From Boswellia sacra (lineage: Eukaryota > Streptophyta > Magnoliopsida > Sapindales > Burseraceae): a stretch of DNA of 64,000 nt. A program made the translations under genes and the position numbers. The notes beneath the pieces were generated by a model. It saw only the letters and a list, made by a program, of their open reading frames with translations, was not told the origin of the DNA and searched no databases. The stretch is from the NCBI GenBank assembly GCA_013180625.2, contig SNVD02009812.1, positions 124,001 through 188,000 of the forward strand. Reading direction: 5' to 3'. Shown piece by piece: positions 34,640 to 46,370 of the stretch (the first letter of the stretch is position 1; every line of letters starts with the position of its first letter).

Positions 34640-35268
34640 CTTGGAAAAATCATTTATTATTTTTATTTTAATTAATAATAATAAAAATGATATAATATTA
34701 AATAAATATTATTATGATATTTTAAAACATTTTATAAATAATAATAAATAAATATATTATTCTATTATTAATAATTATATTACTTAATTAATAGTTTAGA
34801 TATTATTGATTTTATTTTAAAATAAAATTATCTAATTAAAAATTTTAGTAAATTACATATTTTATTAAACCAATGTAAATTTTATTTTTAATATTAAATT
34901 AGAATCGGTAAATATTTAATCAATATTTTTAATTATATCTATATTATTTAATTAAAAAATTATTTTAATGTATATTTAAAATTTCATACTTATTAAATAC
35001 CTTTATTAAAAAAATTCAAATATTAAAAAATTTCATTATTAAATTTAAATATTTTTTTAAATTTTAAAAATTAAAAAGTATTTATCTTTTAATTTTACTT
35101 AAACTTTAATAAAAATTAACTTATTTTATATTTAGAGATTGTATTATTAAGAATTATCATATACTAAAATAGTTTAGTCATATTCCATACAGAACATAAG
35201 ACATTACTATGTATAGTTGAGTTCAATCCAATCTCAATCCCAATCTAGTCTAATTCAATCCCGACCCC
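34640..35268. mobile_element. AT-rich TIR element remnant
   Basis: The right end (TCAATCCAATCTCAATCCCAA...CCCGACCCC) is the inverted counterpart of the left end of the element at 43144-43857. The interior is almost pure A/T. It is absent from D3 at the matching place, so it inserted after that duplication. The left end is unclear. Confidence 0.5.
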
Positions 35269-36071
35269 GTAATGGAACCAAAGTTTTGACAAATTTTCAA
35301 TAGGGGGTTTGTAATGATTTTAAATACTTGAATGGTTATTAATTAATATGTTTTTCTCAAACTTTAGACGTTTCATGAATGCTAGTCTTCTACTTTGTTT
35401 TATTGTGAAAATTTGGAGACCACATGTTAGTCCAAGCTAAACAATTGATCCTATAAATTCACATATAACTAAAGTTTATGAGAAGAAAACACCAAATTAG
35501 ATATGGTAACACTTGTACCTTCACCATAGGCTAGGAATCTAAACCTCAACCAACAAATTAAACAGAACTAGAAAAACAAGATGAACGGTAGACTTCCATG
35601 AAAGCTTCGGTATCTTTGAATGTTAGTTCAACTTTTCGAAAAATAATTTCATCAATTTCATAGATTATAAAATTTCAAGTGAAAAAAAAAACAATTTTGA
35701 AAAGAGTAATTATATATATATATATATCTCAAAACTTATCTCAAAATCATGCATATCAAATAACTTTGAAATGAATTTAAACTATCACATCTTCATTATA
35801 TTATAAATCTATTCACTTTTCAATCATTAATCAAATAAATATTATTTAAAATATAAAATTTATGATAGAAATTGAAAAGAGTATCACTATTTGTACTGAA
35901 AAAAAAATCCCCAAGAATTGATATAAGAATAAAAAGTAACCACACATTCAACTCATAATACGTAATAATTCAGAATTTATTTGAACTTTCTATAAAAAGC
36001 CGTATGCACGTCCAAATATCCAGTCTACTGCTTCTTCCAGCTTAAGAGTTTATTGCTTTCTGGATGCTAAA
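35269..36071 (+). promoter_or_regulatory. SCPL-1 5' flank with TATA box
   Basis: TATAAAAAG at 35991-35999 lies about 80 bp before the ATG, a normal plant TATA-to-ATG distance, so a start near 36020-36025 is likely. Bases 35305-35510 recur at 44750-44960. An (AT)n run occurs at 35711-35726. No other motif is claimed. Confidence 0.6.
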
Positions 36072-39000
36072 ATGAAGCTTCCAAAAAAGCTTCTCGTTTC
36101 CGTAAGAAGACCCATGAAATGGGTTAATTTTGTTATGCTTTTTCTCCTTAACCTCTCAGCAACCACAGCCTTCTCTGGCTCAATTGTCAAGTATCTTCCA
36201 GGATATGCTGGTGAACTTCCTTTCAAACTCGAAACCGGGTAAACTGTAAATGTTGTTATTTTTCTTTGAAGTTCGATATTGTTTTGTGTATGTGTTACAT
36301 ATGGATAAAATTTTATCAACTAATTATTAACAAGGAAATTTAGCCGTGTTCTTGAACAGGTACATTAGTGTAAACGACTCAGAGTTATTCTACTACTTCA
36401 TCGAATCCCAAGGTGACCCTAAAGAGGATCCTCTTATTCTTTGGCAAGCTGGGGGCCCTGGCTGTTCCTCTTTTCATGGACTTGTATATGAAATTGGTAA
36501 GCAAACATGATAAGTGTCACATTTGTATGAAAATTAATTAAGATTGTATAAATATATATATATATATATATGTATATAAATACTTGACATGTATATTTAG
36601 TTTTTCTAAACAAAGAGACAAGAAGGAGCACTAAATGGGATAAGAAGTTGATGATGTACATTAATTCTCTGTTGCGTAACATAACTTTCTTAAAAACTAT
36701 TAATTATGTTTTATATAATTAGATCTTGATCTTAATTAACAGAATAGTTAGTCTAAATTAACTGATTAATTAATTTGCCTTTGCACTGCAGGTCCACTAG
36801 AGTTTGACATTGAGACCTACAAGGGGGGTTTACCAAGACTGAAGTATTACCCATACACGTGGACAAAGGTGATATTATATAGCTTTTCAGCCAATCATTA
36901 ACAAATATTCAAACGCTGTTAATATGTGGTTTTATATATTAATTCTCCAGACAGCCAGTATTATATTCATCGATGCTCCAGTTGGCACTGGTTTCTCTTA
37001 TGCTAGAACTCCAGAAGGATGGCCTACATCAGACTCCAAATCAGCCGAGCAATCCTATCAGTTTCTTAGGAAAGTAAGTTAATTAAAGCTCAGGAATCCC
37101 GTGCTCCCTTCAACTTACTTCTTATCATCTAGTTGCCATGATCATGATTTTTTTTTCAATGTCTGTAAATGTGAACTGTAAATTACATTAAATGCTAGCT
37201 AGTGAGGGAAGATTTGTTAATTAAATTAAGATATAAATCATCGCAGTGGCTAGTTGAACACCCACAATATCTCCTAGTTGAACTGTATATTGGTGGGGAT
37301 TCTTATTCAGGAATGATAGTTCCACAAGTCACCAAAAAAGTAATAGACGGTGAGTAACCTCCATGGCATGTAAATTTTTTTTCTCTCCATGATTTTACCC
37401 GGAAATTTGTACACTGAAATTTAGTATATTAATTTTGCTTTCATCGTGGAACAGGAAGTGGACCTGGTGCCATTCCACAAATGAATCTCAAAGTACGCCA
37501 GACAGTTTGAGTAATCTTTTTCATTAAAAAAAAAAAAATTTAAGTGATCGAGACTGATATACAATGTGATCCATGTGTTAAAAAAATTAATAACATCATA
37601 TTATAAGTGTATTAATTTTTATATATATTTGCCAATTAATTAAATATTTATTATTTGGAATATAAAATTTGAAATAAATTTTATAGGTAGTATCATTATT
37701 CATCGACTAACTATAATTACAACAAGTAATTGGTTTAAACTGAATAGTTATGTAGTATGATAGCAGTAAATGAATGTATAGATGACAATAATATATTGGT
37801 CCCACTTAAAATTTCATCATTTCTATAATAGATTAATTATTAACTCTTCACTTTACTGAGAGCATATGGGTGTATATATGTGGCATGAACACAGGGATAT
37901 ATTCTCGGGAGCCCACGAACAGATTCTGTCATTGATGAGAATTCAAAAATAGTTTTTGCTCATCGCAAGGCTCTTATATCCGATGAACTCTATGAGGTTC
38001 TCACTTTCTTTTTAAAGCATGCATGACGCGAATACATGTCAATAGTTTTCCATTTGATAATGAACTATATGTATAGGCTGTTGACCTCTAAGTTTCTGCT
38101 GAGATCTTTCAGGAACTCAAAACAAGCTGCAGTGGGAGCTATCAGAATGTGGAACTGTCTAATACGAGATGTATAACTGCTCTGCATACTTACAAAGGAG
38201 TGAGATAATTAGAGTTTCAAGTTCGGTTAAGGAAAATTTACTCCAAACTTCCCAGAAATAGATGAATTGTTTGTTTATTATGGATTTAATTTTTAAACCT
38301 GCAGTGCATTAAAGACTTATATCGTAGTCATATCCTGGAGCCCAAGTGTACTTGGTCATCGCCAAATATGGACAAAGAAATGGATCGAAGATCTTTACAA
38401 GAAGATCCTACTAACTCCATCCTTTCACCACCAAGAAGTCCTAAATTCTGGTGTCGGGTAAACTAGCCCTTGGCCACAATATTACAGACAAATTTGCACA
38501 TGTAGTTGCTCCATGTTTTGATTAATCTAAGCCTCTTTCTTTATCCAGAACTTTAATTATACGCTTTCCTACATGTGGGCAAATAGTGTCAAAGTCCAAG
38601 ATGCTTTACATGTTCGAAAGGTAATAGAAATTATCACTTCTTCAAATGCAAACATACTTTTTCTGCTAACCCCGAACTGCATGTGCCGTATTTCTTTGCC
38701 TTAAAAAGTAGCTAAACAATAAATTTGTTAAAATTAATAACCATAAATGTGAACTTTCCACGTAAAGGTATTCAATTTTTGTCGTTTAGAAATTTATTAC
38801 TGTTACAAAAGTTGGGATTAACAAAGAGTTATTGAAAGAAAGATAAGGACAAAGAAAGCTAATTCAATAATTATTGTCCGCATCTATGAAAGCAACAGGG
38901 GTCTGTGTCAGATTGGAAGAGGTGCAACAAGAGCATTTCATACACTAAGGACATCACGAGTGTGGTTGATATTCATCGATATCTGAGTCAAAAAGGCTTA

Positions 39001-39758
39001 CAGGCACTAGTGGAGTGGTAAGGGTTGCCGACAACTTTCTCTACATCCATATTTACTGTGGTAGATTAGTCGCTGATGAAGTATATTTACGGTAACGAAA
39101 TTTTGCTGGTGAACTACATTGAAATGTAATTCGGATGATGAAATTAAAAGTCCCCTTCATATCAACTTTCCAAACTTACCGTGCATAAATCAACAAGCTT
39201 GTACTAGGGAAAAGTTTACTAGTGGGCAAAATCTCTTATATGGTAATCCAAGTATTGTTAAAAATATATATATATATATAGTTTTCTCGAATACTTCAAG
39301 CTATTCACTAAGAGATATTTAAAATTGTTTTGCCACAGTGGAGACCATGACATGGTTGTTCCCCTCCTGGGTACCGAAAAATGGATAAAGTGGCTTAACT
39401 TGACCATTGTAAATGACTGGCGTCCATGGTTTGTAGATGGTGAAATTGCAGGGTAAGCAGTCTCTATTCTCTACCAACCTTCCTAGTATTTTACTTGAAT
39501 TCAATGGATTTTAATCATAGCTACTTTGGATATATCTTTGAATTAAATTATATATTTTTCTCTTTTTTTTCCTTTTTTTTAAAATGTAGATACACTATAA
39601 AATATTCAGAGCATGGATATCGTTTGACATACGCCACTGTCAAGGCAAGTACAAGTATTTTAAGAAACTCTCCGACCTCCAAGATTATGTTGAAAGCCAT
39701 TGATCTACTAACTCTTAATTTGTGTAAAAAACAAAAATGTTATTGAACCTAACTATAA

Positions 39759-39793
<35 letters not shown>

Positions 39794-39917
39794 CTCTTAC
39801 ATTAGCTTCTTTTTTTATAATTTTTTTTAATAGGGCGCGGGTCATCCAGCTCCAGAGTACTATCGTAGAGAATGTTATGAGATGTTTCGTAGGTGGATCC
39901 GTTGGTATCCTCTTTAG
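36072..39917 (+). CDS. SCPL-1, serine carboxypeptidase-like protein (family S10)
   Basis: I assembled 14 exons: 36072-36238, 36360-36496, 36792-36868, 36951-37073, 37247-37349, 37455-37492, 37895-37996, 38113-38199, 38305-38457, 38549-38620, 38899-39017, 39339-39452, 39590-39644, 39834-39917. They total 1431 bp (476 residues) with no stop. The N-terminus is hydrophobic ([19 protein letters not shown]), a likely signal peptide; Met15 (36114) is an alternative start. Substrate-site [17 protein letters not shown] is in exon 2. The nucleophile is Ser187 in GDSYSG, the acid is in GDHD (395-397) and His453 is in GAGHPAPEY. Family: S10, clade I by motif, where known members are vacuolar or secreted acyltransferases using glucose esters, or peptidases; which applies here is unknown. 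Oddities: Cys393 before GDHD and GAGHP instead of the common GGGHT. The intron after exon 13 uses a GC donor. Confidence 0.9.
36548..36571. repeat. (TA)n microsatellite in SCPL-1 intron 2
   Basis: A short ATATAT run, followed by TGTATATAAA. Confidence 0.8.
39763..39792. repeat. (TA)n microsatellite in SCPL-1 intron 13
   Basis: About 14 TA units, about 40 bp before the last acceptor. Confidence 0.85.
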
Positions 39918-41198
39918 ATTATTCTTGGATTTATTTCCAGTTTTCCAAGCGCAAGAAAGTCTGAGATGAGACGACTATGGATCAGACCCTAATATACTAA
40001 TGTTTGAACTTGAAGCGCACACAGAGTAGATGATATATTAAACATTACTTGCTTTAACTATTTGTAATATGTCATGGCTATGAATTAAATTACTTTGCAT
40101 TAATGTTTTTAATTCATGAATTTGTTTTGGACTAATATGCTTTTTGAGAGAGTATTTTAATTGATGCAATTGTTGGACCAAATTATTTGTTTGGGTGGGA
40201 ACAAAGTTTTCTTTGAAGTCTTGTCCATTTGTTTTATGCACAAAAAAATACATGAAAATTGTGAAATTTTCTTTAAGAAATGAAGAGGGAATTACGTTCC
40301 TGATTTTAGTAAAAGGAGAATGCATATTATTTGTTTAAGTTGTATATCTCCATGTGATATAAAAATTAGGCAGTGGGAGACATGCATAATTATTTGTTCT
40401 ATAGAAATCAATAAAATAATGCTTGATTTTTATTTTAAGCCTAGATTACATGGGCACAAAGGGAACGAAGCTAAGGATGAGACAAAAAAAAAAAAATGCT
40501 TTGAGAGAAGATGGGTGACTCACATGGGCAGGAGAGTATTAGACTTGCAAACGAATATTATTTTAAGTTGAAGTGGGGGACAAGGAATTAAGATTCAATT
40601 ATTATGGTTATTAAATTAATGTTTAATGTTGATATTTTTTTAATCAAGTGAAAATTGAGAAGGGTTTTCTGGAGAGAAGGAAGACCGAAACCGAGTCAAT
40701 CACATATCATTGAATCTGATGACTTGCGAAATTATAGACGTCTATTTTTTATATAATTTTACAGATTATAAATCAGAGTTGAATTCAAAGAGTTATTCGC
40801 AATTAAACAGTTGAAGGTCAAAAGGGACTGTATTAAAAAAATACAAAATTAAAGGGTTAATGGGCCACCATCGCCAGCAGTCCTCCCATGGCGCCGGCTA
40901 TTCTTCTTTCATTTTTGGTAAATTTTGTTTGAAACCTTTCTTTCTTCAGCTCGGCCTTCAACTATATAAATGTCCTCTCTCCTTACTTTCAAGACGCACT
41001 AAAATCTTCTCTTCTCCCGAAGACATACTTGAGAATTTAAATAGTTTTTTTAGTTTAATATTTTTTAGACGTTTTATTGCTCTGAAGCCGGAAATGGTCT
41101 ATCTCGAGAGTAGTTCGCTCTTCTCTATCCTCTTTTTTTCTTTATATTTCCTGCTTCAAAATAAAGAAGAATCATCTTTGAATCTCTACTTTGGTAGA
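39918..41198. other. SCPL-1 3' flank and intergenic DNA
   Basis: AT-rich. AATTAAAT/AATAAAAT words at 40083-40090 and 40412 could serve polyadenylation. Frames 40038-40325, 40320-40571 and 40860-41204 lack family features. No RNA gene or element end was recognised. Confidence 0.45.
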
Positions 41199-41345
41199 TT
41201 TTAACCGGTCATTACTGGAAAATATGGCTCTAGCCTCGTTAACTTTCCAACACTAGCCATCAATAAAATGGTAGAAGAAACATGTGCTAACATTAATAAC
41301 AATACACGTTATTTGCTGCATGAACATTAATGTTCATATCAATAC
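41199..41345 (+). repeat. Segment D3, first fragment
   Basis: TTTTAACCGGTCATTACTGG...CATCAATA and GTAGAAGAAACA.GTGCTAACATTAATA...TTTGCTGCATGAACATTAATG align with D1 1318-1460 and D2 33545-33715. It ends at an A17 run (41350-41367). Confidence 0.7.
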
Positions 41346-41404
41346 TTAAAACCAAAAAAAAAAAAAAAAGAACTAGACATCAACAAAAATCAAACCAAAT
41401 GGTT

Positions 41405-41588
41405 TACATGCGGTATTCGAGCATCTGATACAACTAGAGAAATAGGTTTATGGAAAAGTTCTCTATTCATTTTTTTACTTGAGGGAAAAGATTCTATAAA
41501 TGAGAAAAAATCTATAAAACCTAATGGACACTTGTTAGTTAGCTATTCATCCAACTGACCAATCAGGAAAGCTAAAATAGTTAACTTT
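41405..41588 (-). repeat. Direct repeat with PBS-like motif, copy 1
   Basis: Aligns with 42855-43040 (shared TTTTTACTTGAGGGA.AAG, ACACTTGTT.GT and AGCTATTC.TCCAAC). Probably the LTR region of a decayed minus-strand retroelement; see copy 2 for the PBS. Confidence 0.5.
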
Positions 41589-41765
41589 AGGGTTGTCAAT
41601 GGGGCGGGGCGGGGCAAGTCCGGGGTGATAGGTACCCAGTCTCGCCTCGCTTAATTTTTTTTTGCCTCGTCTCGTTTCATTACCCCTTTGGCAGGGCAGG
41701 CCGGGGTGGGGAAAAAAAATTGAGCTGATCCAGACCCGCCCCAGCCCCGCCCCGCCCCACCCCTA
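41589..41765. mobile_element. GC-rich hAT-like MITE, about 177 bp
   Basis: Ends AGGGTTGTCAATGGGGCGGGG and CCGCCCCACCCCT are imperfect inverted repeats. Flanks TTAACTTT and TAACTTAC form an approximate 8-bp duplication. It stands out as GC-rich in AT-rich DNA and is inserted in the repeat copy at 41405. Confidence 0.6.
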
Positions 41766-42262
41766 ACTTACATTTATTTCCAATCACACCCCTAAATATT
41801 TAATTTTCACAACCTAACCCCCTGTAACATTTACATCTTTACAAATAACTTCATTCTCAATTTCTCATCATATCATTTACAACTATTACCATTTTTTAAC
41901 AATCGTAAAAACAATATATCTTCAAACTAAAATCAAAATGGCCGTGTATTACCATTTGATTTTATTAGTAATAATGTTACATACTGTATTAGAAATAATT
42001 TTAAAAGTGTATTATTGCTTATAAACTAGTTAATTGACAATTTTTCAAATAGTTGATAATACAATTAAATAATTTTTCAATAACATGTTGATTTAATTTC
42101 AATCTAATAATAGTAATAATATGATTGACATATACCAATTAATTAACATTACATATATTTATGAAACATTAATAATTTAATTAATTAATTTAAATTAGGA
42201 TAAATCATATATTTAAGGTTATAAGATTATTTTTATCATATTTCTATTTACATATTTAGAAA
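41766..42262. other. AT-rich intergenic DNA
   Basis: No ORF, RNA gene or repeat terminus recognised. Confidence 0.45.
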
Positions 42263-42476
42263 GAGTAATGCTACTCTTACAAACTACTTATACAAACTCA
42301 CTCATAGAAACTGACGTGACATAATGTGATTTGATAAATAAATGCAGTGATTTGATAAATATATATTAATAATAAATGACATTAATTAACATGGGTGATG
42401 TGGCGATCACATAGGGATGCCACATCAGTTTGTATGTGTGAGTTTGTATAAATAGTTTGTATGAGTAGCATTATTC
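42263..42476. mobile_element. MULE-type MITE, 214 bp, long TIRs
   Basis: The terminal inverted repeats are about 60 bp (GAGTAATGCTACTCTTACAA against GAATAATGCTACTCATACAA read from the right). A perfect 9-bp duplication ATTTAGAAA is at 42254-42262 and 42477-42485, which fits Mutator-like elements. Confidence 0.88.
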
Positions 42477-42485
42477 ATTTAGAAA

Positions 42486-42854
42486 ATAATATATTGATTA
42501 TATTAAACGTATATATTTTGAAAATAATATTGTTAATATTACAATAATTTAATTAGTATTTAATAATCTATATCAAGATTGTATATATTATACAAATTTA
42601 ATTACTATAAAATACAAATATTTTATTTTGTCATTATAACATGATTAAATTGATGTTAATATACTAAAAAATGTTAGTTATTAACTAAAATGCAACTTTT
42701 GTTAAAGTATTTGCATTGTTTGTAAAATTATTAAGAATTCACATATATGAAAAGTTTAACAAATATAATTTAAAAAATTAATTAATAGTTCATATTGTAC
42801 CCATTTGAATAGTCTCCATTTGGATTGAGAAAAGCTATTACCAAGATTAGACAT
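42486..42854. other. AT-rich intergenic DNA
   Basis: Nothing recognisable; possibly the interior of the decayed retroelement between the two repeats at 41405 and 42855. Confidence 0.4.
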
Positions 42855-43040
42855 GGCATTGATACTACTGGCTCTGATACCAACGAGAAAAATGGGTTCC
42901 CGGAAAAGTTCTCAGCTTAAGTTTTTACTTGAGGGAGAAGTTTCTACATATGAGAACAAATCTTTACAACCCAATAGACACTTGTTGGTCAGCTATTCGT
43001 CCAACAGATGAGCAATGAGGAAACCTAAAATAGTTGTCTT
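42855..43040 (-). repeat. Direct repeat with PBS, copy 2
   Basis: GGCTCTGATACCA at 42869-42881 is the minus-strand initiator-tRNA-Met primer site TGGTATCAGAGCC. It is followed by sequence shared with 41405-41588. This suggests the 5' LTR junction of a small minus-strand LTR element or TRIM. Copy 1 also retains a degraded PBS-like word, which complicates that reading. Confidence 0.5.
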
Positions 43041-43143
43041 GTATAACAAACTTGTCTAGGTAGAAGAAGGAAATTGGAAACTTGATTAATTGCAATTAAA
43101 AGCGCAGCAATTAAGAGGAAACCAACTTCTCTAAGTCTTATAA

Positions 43144-43857
43144 GAGTGCGTTTGGGAGTCGGGACTCGATTAGAGTAGACTGGACTGAGATTGGGATTGG
43201 GATTGGGATTAGATTGGATTGGACTATGTAATATTGTCTTATATTTGGTGTCATATGGGATTGGACTAAATAATATTATCTAATGTTTGGTGTAATATGG
43301 GACTGAACTATTAACATAGATGATGATTTTTAAGAAAATAATTTTTTAAAAATAAACTAACTTAATTTTTTTAAATTGAACTTGAATAAAAACTAAATAT
43401 TAAATATTTGTTGATATTTCTATATAAATAATAATAAAATTATATTTTATATTAAAATTAATTTTTATATAAATATAATAATTTATTAATAATTAGTATT
43501 TAAACATTATTATATTATATTTATTTTTATATTATTAATTTATAGTTATTTTTATATTAATATCATACTATTATTTCATTATTTTTTTAGTAAACAATCA
43601 AAATTGATTTTATTAAATATTTAAATATAATTAAAAATTATTGTTATATTATATTTATTATTTTATTTAGTTTTAATTTTAACTAAAAATTAAAAATTTT
43701 TGTCTCAACTTAGAATTATAAATCCTATACTATAAGGTGGAACTAATAATCCTACTAATCTGACCCTGCTTGCTTAACAGGGAGGTGGGACTTATTTAGA
43801 CTATCAATCCAATCTCAATAGTCCAATCTCGTATATGGCCCACTCCTAAATGCGCCC
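43144..43857. mobile_element. TIR element, 714 bp, AT-rich interior
   Basis: The left end GAGTGCGTTTGGGAG pairs with GGGCGCATTTAGGAG read from the right, and ATTGGACT..GAGATTGG words recur inside both ends. The interior is A/T only with no coding. No convincing duplication was found. A relative is at 34640-35268. Confidence 0.65.
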
Positions 43858-44639
43858 TGTTCGACTAACTAATCCTGGAGCTGCGTTAAATGGGTTGTTA
43901 AGCATAGTACTGGAAGATTGGAAATTTGAAGACTGGCTAGTGCGCGCGGCACGTGCTTATCTACTAGTTTAGAAATTCAGAGTGGAATATCTAACAACTA
44001 AATTATCAAATCATGAATCCATTGGATTAGAAAATTAGAGTGGATACTTGACAAGTTTGTCAATCATAAATACAGTGAAAAAGAAATAAAAAACAAAAAA
44101 GAGAAATTTAAAAAGCATTAATTCGTATTCATTACTTGCACTAGTTGATGTCCTTTTGGATACCACTAGGGGAACCACAATATGTTTCACTTTCGAAGAT
44201 GATCCTTCTTCAAACCCGTATATCGAATAGATTGTCAATTTCGTTTTCTTTCAAACCAATGATTTATGGTGCTGTTCAAAGGAGGCAAATTGTCAATCGT
44301 CAATATCTGAATACATGTAAAAATTTTAGAAAGTGATCAGATGGGATGTGGGCTCAACAAATACGAAAATGCAAAAAAAAAAAAAAAAAAAACTTTTGGT
44401 AATTGAGACAAAAGCAAGTTGCGGGGTGTCGGCACGGCTAAAGCATGGTGGAGGTCTACTTATCCCGGTGGATGGAATATTAGTGTTAGGGTTTTCTTTT
44501 ATTGCTAAAATGAATTTATTAGTTTTATCTATTAGAATATGGGTACAAATTTTGGTGTATTGTAAATTGACCTTGAAATTGAATCGATCACGTGACTTGT
44601 GTGTACTCTTTGTTTCCTTCTTAGATGGGTAAAATTATA
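43858..44639. other. Intergenic DNA with inverted match to D2
   Basis: 43938-43981 (ACTGGCTAG...TTATCTACTAGTTTAGAAA) matches 34302-34346 in inverted orientation. Otherwise nothing is recognised. Frames 44035-44238 (-) and 44333-44632 (+) show no family features. Confidence 0.45.
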
Positions 44640-44960
44640 ATCACTTAATTAGCAAATAACTTTAACATGGACCAAGTTGGTTAAATGATCTCTGCTTAAA
44701 AAGGAGGCTAAGAGGTAAAAGGTTCTGACAAAAGATTATTATTAGCAGAGGTTTTGTAGTGACTTTGAATATCTGAAAGGCTATTAATCAATAAGTTTTT
44801 GGCAAACTTAAAAGATGTTTCATAAATGTTAAACACTTGCCTAATTTTTTTGTTGTAAAAATTTGGAGACCACATATTAGTCCAAGCTAAATAATTCAAG
44901 CTATAAATCAACATCTAACTAAAGTTTATAAGAGGAAAACACCAAATTGTCTTGCATTCA
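44640..44960 (+). repeat. Segment D3, second fragment
   Basis: Matches D2 34425-34510 and 35305-35515, including AAATTTGGAGACCACAT and TAACTAAAGTTTAT.AGA.GAAAACACCAAATT. In D2 this lies 560 bp before the SCPL-1 ATG; here no SCPL exon follows. Confidence 0.78.
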
Positions 44961-45488
44961 ACTCCTCGGGTTGGCTGGTTGTAAGGCATACCTTTCTGCC
45001 GTCTGTCTTTCCCTTCTCTCTCTTCTTGTAACAAAGTTATCTGGTTAAACTTGGACTTCCACTATTGTTTAAACTCATGAACTTAGAGGCTAAACAATTT
45101 GACAAAAAAAAAAAGAAAAAAAATTCAAATAGCATTACAATAATTTTCTTAAAAAGACTATATTTATATTCTTGCTAAATTTGAGATAAAGGTTTAATGA
45201 GTTTAATATGGAAAGGCGGAATAAAACCATTGTTTCTTGACAATTTGTAATTCAGGGCCGAATGGATCAACCTAAACCACTGTCTAGGCCAGCGCGGAAC
45301 AAGTCATATTTTCTCAGGCAGAGCTCGCAGACATCCTCGGACCAACCATAATTTTCGTAATAAAAAAGACAAAATATAGCATATTAGTTTGTAGAACAAA
45401 ATTTGTAAAATTTTGTTATTTTATGAAACCTATTATTGTAGCAAGATATGTTGTTGGTTTTCAAATTCAGAAATCATTTTTAAAAATG

Positions 45489-45519
<31 letters not shown>

Positions 45520-46069
45520 GTATTTCAAATCAATATTCATTACATCTCCTTTTTAAAATTTAAAAAATTTTAAAACTAATCGCATATCCTTATTTTTGTA
45601 GGATTTCAAAACAAGTTGTAATTAAAGATCATTAGAACTTGAAGTAAAATAATTCATTTTTAAGCTTTTATTGATATTTATGATATGGCATAATTTGATT
45701 TTTTTTTTAAGAAAAAAATTGGAGACATTTGAATTAGTTGTGTATTTGGATTTGAACAATGTGCTAAAACTCATTTAGCGCTTATATATCGAATTCTTTC
45801 ATGTGTTAAGCCTTGTTTTGTGCCTCTTGATCATAATAAATTATCATCAAATTAATTTATATGAACTTTAAAATCTCCTTCAAAAACCCTCTAATATATT
45901 TTTCTAAAGCAAAAAAAAAAAAAATCCTTGCCACTCGCTTTTTTAATAAAACCTGCCATTAAAAATAGAGGATCCATGACGAGAATAATAAATAAATAAA
46001 TAGCAAATATTCAAATTGCACGGCCTTCACGACATGTATTAGCCTTACAGTATGCCTGATGATTGTTTC
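44961..46069. other. AT-rich intergenic DNA
   Basis: Contains a (TA)n run at 45487-45515. No gene or element terminus was recognised. Confidence 0.45.
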
Positions 46070-46370
46070 GTACAAAAGGTTTTTATTTATATCACTAGGG
46101 TTCTTATCAATTTTTTTTATTAAAATTTTTTGGTTCAAAAGGTTTTGCTTTCTATCAGCTGGGTCCTATTTGAATATCATTTTGATTCAAAAGGTTTTGT
46201 TTCTGTCATTTGGGTCCTTATCAAAATATCTATTTGGTTCAAAATCTTTTTCTTTGAGCATTGGGTCCCTATCAAAATATCGTTTTGGTTTGAAAGGTTT
46301 TGTTTATCAGTTGGTCCATACTGAAATCACATTTTGATCCATTAGTTTTGCTTTCTATTAATTTAGTCCT
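46070..46370. repeat. Degenerate tandem repeat, about 60-bp unit, 4-5 copies
   Basis: Each unit contains TTTTGGTTCAAAAGGTTTTG (or a close variant), then TTTCTATCA..TGGGTCC and TATCAAAATAT. Short frames on the plus strand (46059-46337, 46130-46324) come from the repeat. Confidence 0.75.

Larger units (their letters stand above)
29735..35510 (+). repeat. Segment D2, upstream region of SCPL-1
   Basis: It aligns in blocks with D1 (105-2945) and, further right, with D3: 34425-34510 with 44640-44700 and 35305-35510 with 44750-44960 (shared AAATTTGGAGACCACAT, TTAGTCCAAGCTAAA and CTAACTAAAGTTTAT). Copia-D is inserted at 30170-33420. D2 is the copy still attached to an SCPL gene. Confidence 0.75.

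Noticed and set aside
40860..41204. 114-codon plus-strand frame in the SCPL-1 3' flank
   Set aside because: Low-complexity Ser/Phe/Leu composition, no homologous motif, no supporting start or splice context.
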